DNA from: Gammaproteobacteria bacterium UBA5338
GTDB taxonomy: Bacteria; Pseudomonadota; Gammaproteobacteria; Pseudomonadales; UBA5862
Length of the DNA: 12,940 bases
Direction: 5' to 3'
Assembly (NCBI GenBank): GCA_002408105.1
Contig: DHQM01000079.1
Coordinates: forward strand, 1-12,940
Part shown: piece by piece, positions 7,890 through 12,940 of the stretch
Layout: the number at the start of each line of letters is the position of its first letter
Position numbering within the stretch: position 1 is the stretch's first letter
Program-made: the position numbers and the translations under genes
Notes under the pieces: generated by a model
What the model was told of the DNA's origin: nothing
Seen by the model: only the letters and a program-made list of their open reading frames with translations
Databases searched by the model: none

Positions 7890-8815
7890 GCGGCATCAGC
7901 CGGATAACCCATGCGCCCGGCCACTGCACCCACCTCCGGCAGCACCGCCTCGATGGCAGGCGCATGCGGTCCGCTGCGCCACTTTTCGAGCCCAATGGGA
8001 GAAAATGCGTTGTAAGGCCGTTCCAGAACCCTGCGGCAGTGGTGCTCGGTCGCCGCATCGAATTCCAGGGCGCAGTCCCTGAAAAGGCGGCGGAACTCTT
8101 CGACTGGGTCGGTGACCAGGTCTTCATAGTGGACTTCGGCCCACTGGCTTGCAGGAACCGCCTCCCGGGCCGACAGAATGGCGTCATTCATTGCGCGGTA
8201 CTGAAACGCGGCCACTTGGGCAAGGGGGGCGGCGCGCAGCGCCTCCCAGCCCGCGGCCAAGAAAAAGCACCAGCGCTGAATGCGCCCGCCGTCGATTGCC
8301 ACGGACCCCGGCAGGCGGTCCGACCAGGTGGCAAACTCCTCGGGTTTGTTCCAACCCTCAATGAGGCTGTTGATGTTGTCGCCAGGCGCCCGCTTCACGT
8401 ACACGAAACGGGCGCGCGGGAACAAACCAAGGAGGTAAGGCACCGACAGGCCATTCTGGTTGTTCTTGTCGACCCAGTGGTGGCGGCCGGTTCCCACAAA
8501 AAAGTCCCGTGCGACTCGGTTGGCCTCGTCGGGGTTGGCCTGCTCGGGTGCGATCGCATGGGTCTGCCAGCCTGTCTCGCTCGGCGGGTGCAACCCAGCC
8601 CAGTAGTCGTGGGTTTCACGTTGCAGGCTGCCAAGCTCCGGGGATTCGGACAGCGTCTTGTACACCAGGGTCGTGCCCGCCCGGCTGCAGCCGACGACAA
8701 AGACCGGGGCGGCCGGTTGGCGCAACAGGGGCCAGGCCAGGGCGCGCAGCGCCTGCACACCACCCTGGGCGTGGTGACGCAGGGTTTTGTCGACTTTGAC
8801 CCACCAATCGCTCAT
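7886..8815 (-). CDS. PAPS-dependent sulfotransferase
   Basis: This is a 309-residue protein of the sulfotransferase fold. The 5'-phosphosulfate loop is VGCSRAGTTL (S44 to T49), matching the P-loop-like GxxRxGTT signature. The 3'-phosphate motif is FVYVKRAPGDNINS, with R142 and S150 at the usual spacing. Only about 35 residues, including a hydrophobic helix-like stretch, precede the loop, so it is a soluble or peripherally bound cytoplasmic enzyme. It should move sulfate from PAPS to a hydroxyl or amino group of a sugar in the EPS pathway; the acceptor is unknown, and a non-carbohydrate acceptor cannot be excluded. It starts 12 bases after the O-ligase stop, with only a weak GAG-type ribosome site, and its stop overlaps the deacetylase-like start (ATGA). 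No PAPS-synthesis genes are in the window. Confidence 0.85.
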   Translation of the reverse strand: MSDWWVKVDKTLRHHAQGGVQALRALAWPLLRQPAAPVFVVGCSRAGTTLVYKTLSESPELGSLQRETHDYWAGLHPPSETGWQTHAIAPEQANPDEANRVARDFFVGTGRHHWVDKNNQNGLSVPYLLGLFPRARFVYVKRAPGDNINSLIEGWNKPEEFATWSDRLPGSVAIDGGRIQRWCFFLAAGWEALRAAPLAQVAAFQYRAMNDAILSAREAVPASQWAEVHYEDLVTDPVEEFRRLFRDCALEFDAATEHHCRRVLERPYNAFSPIGLEKWRSGPHAPAIEAVLPEVGAVAGRMGYPADAA

Positions 8816-8827
8816 CGCTTCGCTCAG

Positions 8828-10141
8828 TCAGACCGCCGGAGCACCCACACCGGCAGGTTCCCTGCTGGCCTCGGGCGTGCGCTTGCGCAGGGTCAACAGC
8901 CCCGCCAGGGGCTCGCCGCTCGTCAACAGCTGCCGGGCTGCCACCAGGATCGCCAGCAGGGCATAGTAGAAGTCAAAATACGCAAGCCCCAGGAACATGC
9001 CCGCCGCAGCATAGCCGATCAGGCTCACCTGCAGCATGGCGGCGAGGTCAGCCATCCAGCGCTTGTCCGGGTCGTGTTTGGTTTCACGAATGATCGAGCG
9101 CGCGGTTTGCAAACCCACCACCCCAATTCCGAGAAACAGTGCCAGCCCCACAAAACCGTGCTCCCCCAGCACCTCGAAATAGATGCTGTGGGCATCGTGC
9201 ACATCCCAGGGAGTGGGTGCATAGAGGCGAAACATGCCACGGCGAAAACACTCGAAGCCGCCACCGAAAAACTCCGCCTGCGCCAGATTGAACGCCATCC
9301 ACCACGCATTGATGCGGCCCATGGCAGAGGCGTCTTCCTGGTAGTCGTCGATGGTGGCCATTCGGTCATGCCAGGTATCGGGCATGAAATTCCAAATCAG
9401 CGGCGCGACGATCGCCAGCAGCAACAAAAACCCAAACCGGCGGCGGCTCTTGAGAATGAAGAACGCCAGCATCACCGTGACCGCCACCAACGCACCCCGG
9501 GATTGGGTACCAATCACGGAGATGAAGCAGAGCACCATGACCGGCGTCAGTACGCGTTTGAGCACCGGATTGGGCGCCTGCAATTGCAGGTACCGCAGCA
9601 ACGGGATGGTCATGATGAGCGCCAGACCAATCTCGTTGTTGCCTCCGATGAAGGTTCCATCCGGACCATAAACCGCGTAGGCACCGCCTGTGGTCAGGGT
9701 AAAAATGCCCCCCTTGATGCCGTAGAACGCGATCGAAGCGGCCATCACCCAGATCAGCGCGTCGATTCGAGCCCGACTCTGCAGCATCATGATGATGACG
9801 AACGTCATCAGCATGATCTTCCACACCTTGTCCCACTGGTACCAGGCAAGTTGCGGATAGGTCGCCTGCAACGTGGTCAGCAACATCCACAGGGTGAACA
9901 CGCCAAGCAACACCGTGATCGACGAACGCGGAACCCGTTTGCTTTCCGTCGCCAGCAGCAGCCCCATCAAGGTCACCAGCGCCACCAGCATCGCGAAGGG
10001 AAAGTCGCGCGCAAACCCCCAGGAGAGCTTGTGGGGATTCATGTACGCAAGCCATGACCACATCAGGATGCCAAGGTACGGGCGAAACAGGATCATCGGC
10101 AAACTGCCAAGAACCACAACGGTGACGAACAAATCACGCAT
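8828..10141 (-). CDS. Putative O-glycosylation ligase, exosortase A system-associated (Wzy/WaaL-like)
   Basis: This is a 437-residue polytopic membrane protein with about ten or eleven hydrophobic helices. The N-terminus (MRDLFVTVVVLG, then YMNPHKLSWGFA at 33-44) is what I recognise from the exosortase A-associated O-ligase family (TIGR03097). Toward the C-terminus it has the O-antigen-ligase features: TQSRG at 212-216 and, in the large periplasmic loop, DAHSIYFEVLGEHG with H318, E323 and E327. The distal part (WMADLAAMLQVSLIGYA, LAYFDFYYAL) also fits that family. Such proteins transfer or polymerise lipid-linked glycans on the outer face of the inner membrane. Here it could polymerise the EPS or ligate glycan to exported PEP-CTERM proteins; the sequence does not say which. 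AGGAG lies 6 bases before the ATG. It sits 12 bases after the upstream GT4 gene. Confidence 0.9.
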   Translation of the reverse strand: MRDLFVTVVVLGSLPMILFRPYLGILMWSWLAYMNPHKLSWGFARDFPFAMLVALVTLMGLLLATESKRVPRSSITVLLGVFTLWMLLTTLQATYPQLAWYQWDKVWKIMLMTFVIIMMLQSRARIDALIWVMAASIAFYGIKGGIFTLTTGGAYAVYGPDGTFIGGNNEIGLALIMTIPLLRYLQLQAPNPVLKRVLTPVMVLCFISVIGTQSRGALVAVTVMLAFFILKSRRRFGFLLLLAIVAPLIWNFMPDTWHDRMATIDDYQEDASAMGRINAWWMAFNLAQAEFFGGGFECFRRGMFRLYAPTPWDVHDAHSIYFEVLGEHGFVGLALFLGIGVVGLQTARSIIRETKHDPDKRWMADLAAMLQVSLIGYAAAGMFLGLAYFDFYYALLAILVAARQLLTSGEPLAGLLTLRKRTPEASREPAGVGAPAV

Positions 10142-10147
10142 GGGCGT

Positions 10148-10152
10148 CTCCT
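10148..10152 (-). promoter_or_regulatory. Ribosome binding site of the O-ligase gene
   Basis: AGGAG on the minus strand with a 6-base spacer to the ATG at 10141. It fits wholly within the 12-base gap after the upstream GT4 stop and fixes the O-ligase start. Confidence 0.75.
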
Positions 10153-10153
10153 G

Positions 10154-11425
10154 TTACCCAGGTCCCGGGGTCTCGACCCCCGGTGTGGGCTTGACCTCTC
10201 CGGCTTGAGCCTGGGCTTGGGATTGCGGCCCTACAAGCTGGCGGAACGCCTCCACCAAGGTGCGCACCCGCGCATCCCACTGGTTGGCCTCGGCATAGGC
10301 CAGCCGCTGAGCGGCGCCACCGCGCTGTTCCAACGCAGCCGAAATGGCGTCGCACATTGCCGCCTCATCCCCGAAGGGCACAATGGCCCCGAGCACGGGG
10401 TCGCAAATCACTTCAGCGTTCCCGCCCACATCCGATGCCACCACCGGCAGCCCGCAGGACAACGCCTCGAGCAGCACATTCGCCCAACCTTCATTGCGGC
10501 TGGAAAGCACGAACAGGTCGGCTGCGGACAGGGGTTCACGCAGCCGGTCTGGAGGCAAGGCACCGCAAAAATGCACGCGGTCCTCAAGGCCAAGACGCTC
10601 GACCTGCGCGCGCAGCGCTGCCTCCATGTCACCTTCTGCGCAGGGACCACCAACCACCAGGTACTGAACATCGTGGCCCCGCGCCAGCAGTTCTGGCAGT
10701 ACCTGGATCACCCGATGGAACCCCTTGCGCTCCACCAGACCACCAACGGTGATGAGCACTTTGGCATCTTCTGCAATTCCCAGTGTCCGGCGCGTGGCAC
10801 GCCCGTCGACCGGGTAGAACAGGCTGCCGTTGACCCCATTGGGCACCACCTGCACCCGGTGGTCCGCTGCCCCCAAATCCAGCGCCAAACGGCGCAGTGA
10901 ATCCGACACTGTGAAGATCCGAGTGACCTGTTGCAGGGTGGCCGCCAGCTGAGGGCGCCGGGCACTGCGCGCCTGGGGCACTTCAGTGCCCCGCAGGGTG
11001 ACGGTGACCGGGACCTGAAACCAGCGGCCCAGGCGGACGGCTGCTGCTCCATCCGGGTACGCAAAGTGCGCGTCGATCAGATCGAATGCGAACGCCTTGC
11101 GCAGCCGGCGCAACAGGGCGTAGCTGCACAGCGCCATCGACAGCGCGTCGAACCGACGGCCGAGCCCTGGCAGGGAAAAAAACCTCGGGTGATACACCTG
11201 GATGCCGTCCTGCACCTCAACCGGCGGCGCCTGCAATCGATATCCCGGCCGCAGACGGCGAATCAGCGACTGCCCGGGAAAATAGGGCTGAGGACTGACG
11301 ACCACCAACGGCAGTTCACGGGCGACGCGAAACATCCGCTCCCGAATAAACAGCCCGGCGCCTGGCTGAACGGCACTTGGAAACAGCGAGGAAAACACCA
11401 AAATGCGCGGCTCAAGCTGTGCCAC
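10154..11425 (-). CDS. GT4-family glycosyltransferase
   Basis: This is a 423-residue GT-B enzyme if it starts at the GTG at 11425. That start puts the first strand (RILVFSSLFPSA) near the N-terminus, as in relatives, overlaps the upstream stop by 14 bases and has a GAG about 7 bases ahead. ATG starts at 11455 or 11476 would add 10 or 17 low-complexity residues and overlap more, and cannot be excluded. The second domain has TVGGLVERKG (R233, K234) and the EX7E pair E312/E320 in NEGWANVLLEA, followed by CGLPVVASDVGG, all canonical. The last 25 residues are a Gln/Ala- then Pro/Gly-rich tail that looks disordered. It is presumably a cytoplasmic sugar transferase at the inner membrane in EPS assembly; the sugar is unknown. 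It lies between another GT4 gene and the O-ligase in a compact operon. Confidence 0.88.
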   Translation of the reverse strand: MAQLEPRILVFSSLFPSAVQPGAGLFIRERMFRVARELPLVVVSPQPYFPGQSLIRRLRPGYRLQAPPVEVQDGIQVYHPRFFSLPGLGRRFDALSMALCSYALLRRLRKAFAFDLIDAHFAYPDGAAAVRLGRWFQVPVTVTLRGTEVPQARSARRPQLAATLQQVTRIFTVSDSLRRLALDLGAADHRVQVVPNGVNGSLFYPVDGRATRRTLGIAEDAKVLITVGGLVERKGFHRVIQVLPELLARGHDVQYLVVGGPCAEGDMEAALRAQVERLGLEDRVHFCGALPPDRLREPLSAADLFVLSSRNEGWANVLLEALSCGLPVVASDVGGNAEVICDPVLGAIVPFGDEAAMCDAISAALEQRGGAAQRLAYAEANQWDARVRTLVEAFRQLVGPQSQAQAQAGEVKPTPGVETPGPG

Positions 11426-12644
11426 GGATGGACTCGTCTGCTGTGGCGGCGGCATACACGCTGGCGTACTTCGCAACGCTCAACGGCCAGTTTCGCTCGG
11501 TTTCTACGTACTGTCGTCCATTGTTCCGAACCCGCTGCCACTCGTGCTCAGGAAGCGCGAGCACGCGTTCTGCTGTGCGCGCCAGCGCCTGTGCACTGCC
11601 GGCCTCGAACAGCCAGCCAGTTTCGCCGTCACAGATCAACTCCCGGTGGCCGCCGACATCCGAGGCCAACACCAGTTTGTGCTGCGCCATCGCCTCCAGG
11701 GGCTTCAGCGGTGTGACCAGTTCGGTCAAGCGCATGGACTTGCGCGGATAGACGAGCAAATCCACCAAGTCGTAGTAGTGTTGCACTTGTTCGTGCGCCA
11801 CCCGCCCCGTGAACCGGACGCGGTCTTCCAGGCCCAGCGCCTTCACCTGCTGGCGAAGTGCCTCAGACTGAGGCCCGCCGCCGACCAGCAACAGGACGAT
11901 CCGGGGGTCGTTGATTGCCTGGAGCGATTCGATGGCCAAGTCCAGGCCTTCGTAGGCGTAAAACGAGCCCAAAAAGCCCAGTACTCTGTGGTCGCCAAGA
12001 CCCAGTTCCTGGCGCAGCCGTGTCGCTTCTTGCTTCTGCTCGGGGGCCCGCTGGAAGTGGTTGAGGTCCACCGCGTTTGGAATCACCGTGATGCGTGACT
12101 CCGGGACGCCCCGCGCGGCAATTTCGGCGCGCAAGCCTTCACAAATGGTGGTCACTGCATCGGCATGGCGAAACACCCAGGTTTCCATGGCGCGGGTCAA
12201 ACGGTACCGCAGCCCACCCTCCCGGCTGGTGCCGTGGTCGACCGCCGCATCCTCCCAGAACGCGCGGCACTCATACACCACCGGCAGCCTGTGCCGGCGT
12301 GCAGCGCGCAGGGCTGCAACCCCGTCGAGCGCTGGAGAATGCGCGTGCAGGACCTGCGGCTGAACTGCAGCGATCACCTCGTCGAGGCGCTGTTCGAGTT
12401 GGCGGATGACACGCACAGGCTCTGGCAGCAGAGATTGCACCGGCCCTGTGGCACAAGGGCCGGTGCGGTAAAACAAAAGCCCGTCAATCTCTTCCTGCTC
12501 TACAGCGCAATTCAGTTGCTTGGGCCCTGTCACCTGGTGTGTGTCCCAGCCAAGAGCACGCTGCTCTCGCAGGATGTTGCGGGTGCGAAACGTGTAGCCG
12601 CTTTGCAGCGGAATCGAGTGGTCGAGTACGTGAAGGATCTTCAT
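11412..12644 (-). CDS. Glycosyltransferase, exosortase A system-associated (Daro_2409-like GT4)
   Basis: This is a 410-residue GT4-type enzyme. It opens MKILHVLDHSIPLQSGYTFR with TRNIL next, which is the typical start of the PEP-CTERM/exosortase A-associated Daro_2409 family (TIGR04063), so the ATG at 12644 is chosen. A longer frame to 12749 would add a Cys-rich leader reaching into the upstream gene. Further landmarks are YECRAFWED (124-132), FLGSFYAYEG (224-233), and ELVTPLKPLEAMA (308-320) followed by ASDVGGHRELI, the donor-binding region of this family. No strong ribosome site is visible before the ATG. It is probably part of the core set of XrtA-type EPS transferases; its exact donor is not known to me. 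It follows the amidotransferase gene by 67 bases. Confidence 0.9.
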   Translation of the reverse strand: MKILHVLDHSIPLQSGYTFRTRNILREQRALGWDTHQVTGPKQLNCAVEQEEIDGLLFYRTGPCATGPVQSLLPEPVRVIRQLEQRLDEVIAAVQPQVLHAHSPALDGVAALRAARRHRLPVVYECRAFWEDAAVDHGTSREGGLRYRLTRAMETWVFRHADAVTTICEGLRAEIAARGVPESRITVIPNAVDLNHFQRAPEQKQEATRLRQELGLGDHRVLGFLGSFYAYEGLDLAIESLQAINDPRIVLLLVGGGPQSEALRQQVKALGLEDRVRFTGRVAHEQVQHYYDLVDLLVYPRKSMRLTELVTPLKPLEAMAQHKLVLASDVGGHRELICDGETGWLFEAGSAQALARTAERVLALPEHEWQRVRNNGRQYVETERNWPLSVAKYASVYAAATADESIRGTA

Positions 12645-12711
12645 AGAAGCTAACGCCAGGGGGTGCAGGCACGGCACGCACCCTGGTTGTGGACGCGCGC
12701 GCAAGCAGGAC
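12645..12711 (-). other. 67-base intergenic gap with a weak hairpin
   Basis: This is the longest non-coding stretch in the window. It contains an imperfectly placed inverted repeat, GGGTGC at 12661-12666 with GCACCC at 12678-12683 and an 11-base loop. There is no T-run after it on either strand, so it is not a convincing terminator. No clear promoter boxes were seen. Confidence 0.3.
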
Positions 12712-12940
12712 TCACAGGCCACCCTGCAAGTGGCGCAGCGAGGACTCAAACATCATCAGCGACCAGAGCGCAGCGCTGTGGTCCGAGCGCCCGCTTTGAT
12801 GCTGATCGAACAGGTTCACCAGTGCCTCGGTCTTGAAATACCCCGTGTCGGCCAGCACGCCGCCAGTCAGCGCACTGTGTAAACGATCACGAAGTGGCCC
12901 TCTGAACCATTGCGCGACGGGCCTGTCCGGAGACATCCTC
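12712..12940 (-). CDS. Amidotransferase (asparagine synthase-like), exosortase A system-associated, C-terminal end only
   Basis: The last 75 codons of a gene that runs off the right edge; an Arg codon precedes the Met at 12936, which is therefore internal. The segment has PVAQWFRGPLRDRL, then LADTGYF, LVNLFDQHQSGRSDHS, and ALWSLMMFESSL. This is the usual C-terminus of asparagine-synthase-type (class II glutamine amidotransferase) proteins, and the HQSG...DHS..LW...MFE pattern fits the exosortase A-associated version (TIGR03108). The catalytic N-terminal Cys and the ATP-binding SGGxDS site lie outside the window and cannot be checked. In EPS loci such proteins are thought to amidate a sugar or peptide substrate; that role is inference. 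Confidence 0.8.
   Translation of the reverse strand, partial: RMSPDRPVAQWFRGPLRDRLHSALTGGVLADTGYFKTEALVNLFDQHQSGRSDHSAALWSLMMFESSLRHLQGGL

Noticed and set aside
7880..10057. A very long plus-strand open frame (725 codons) opposite the sulfotransferase and O-ligase genes
   Set aside because: Its product is a His/Gln/Arg-rich, motif-free string, as expected from the antisense of GC-rich coding DNA. The opposite strand encodes two clear families across the same bases.
12661..12683. A terminator or operator at the GGGTGC/GCACCC inverted repeat
   Set aside because: There are only six pairs with a large loop and no T-run, and such repeats are common by chance in GC-rich DNA. It is kept only as a note on the gap.
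12645..12749. A Cys-rich N-terminal extension of the Daro_2409-like GT4 (five CxxC-like Cys)
   Set aside because: The family starts at MKILHV; the extension reads through the intergenic gap and into the end of the amidotransferase gene.

Overview
This window is a densely coded, GC-rich piece of a proteobacterial exopolysaccharide (EPS) locus. Three genes on the minus strand look like members of families that travel with the exosortase A (XrtA/PEP-CTERM) system: the C-terminal end of an asparagine-synthase-like amidotransferase at the right edge, a GT4 glycosyltransferase of the type called Daro_2409-like, and a polytopic O-ligase whose N-terminus (MRDLF..., MNPHKLSWGFA) is typical of the exosortase A-associated ligase family. 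A Beta- or Gammaproteobacterium is most likely. No species can be named from this sequence.

Layout. Positions 1-3942 hold two plus-strand genes: the 3' part of a GT-A-type glycosyltransferase, then a 1058-residue fusion of a GT2 glycosyltransferase, a membrane block and a sulfatase/alkaline-phosphatase-superfamily domain. Positions 3939-12940 are one minus-strand gene string, transcribed from the right edge leftward: amidotransferase (partial), GT4, GT4, O-ligase, PAPS-type sulfotransferase, membrane-anchored polysaccharide-deacetylase-like protein, GT2, GT4, and a small secreted TPR protein. The two strings converge, and their stop codons share one CTAG. Almost nothing is non-coding: the longest gap is about 67 bases (12645-12711). 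No tRNA, rRNA, CRISPR array, mobile element or clear terminator was seen.

How the genes may work together (inference). Six glycosyltransferase domains would build a heteropolysaccharide or oligosaccharide unit. The sulfotransferase and the deacetylase-like protein would modify sugars on it. The sulfatase-like domain of the fusion could move or remove a phosphate or sulfate group, and the O-ligase would transfer or polymerise the glycan outside the inner membrane. The five genes from the sulfotransferase to the TPR protein are joined by four consecutive ATGA stop/start overlaps, so they are probably translated as a coupled unit.

The most unusual item is the GT2-membrane-sulfatase-like fusion. 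Its presumed nucleophile is Thr603, not the Cys (or Ser) that becomes formylglycine in true sulfatases.
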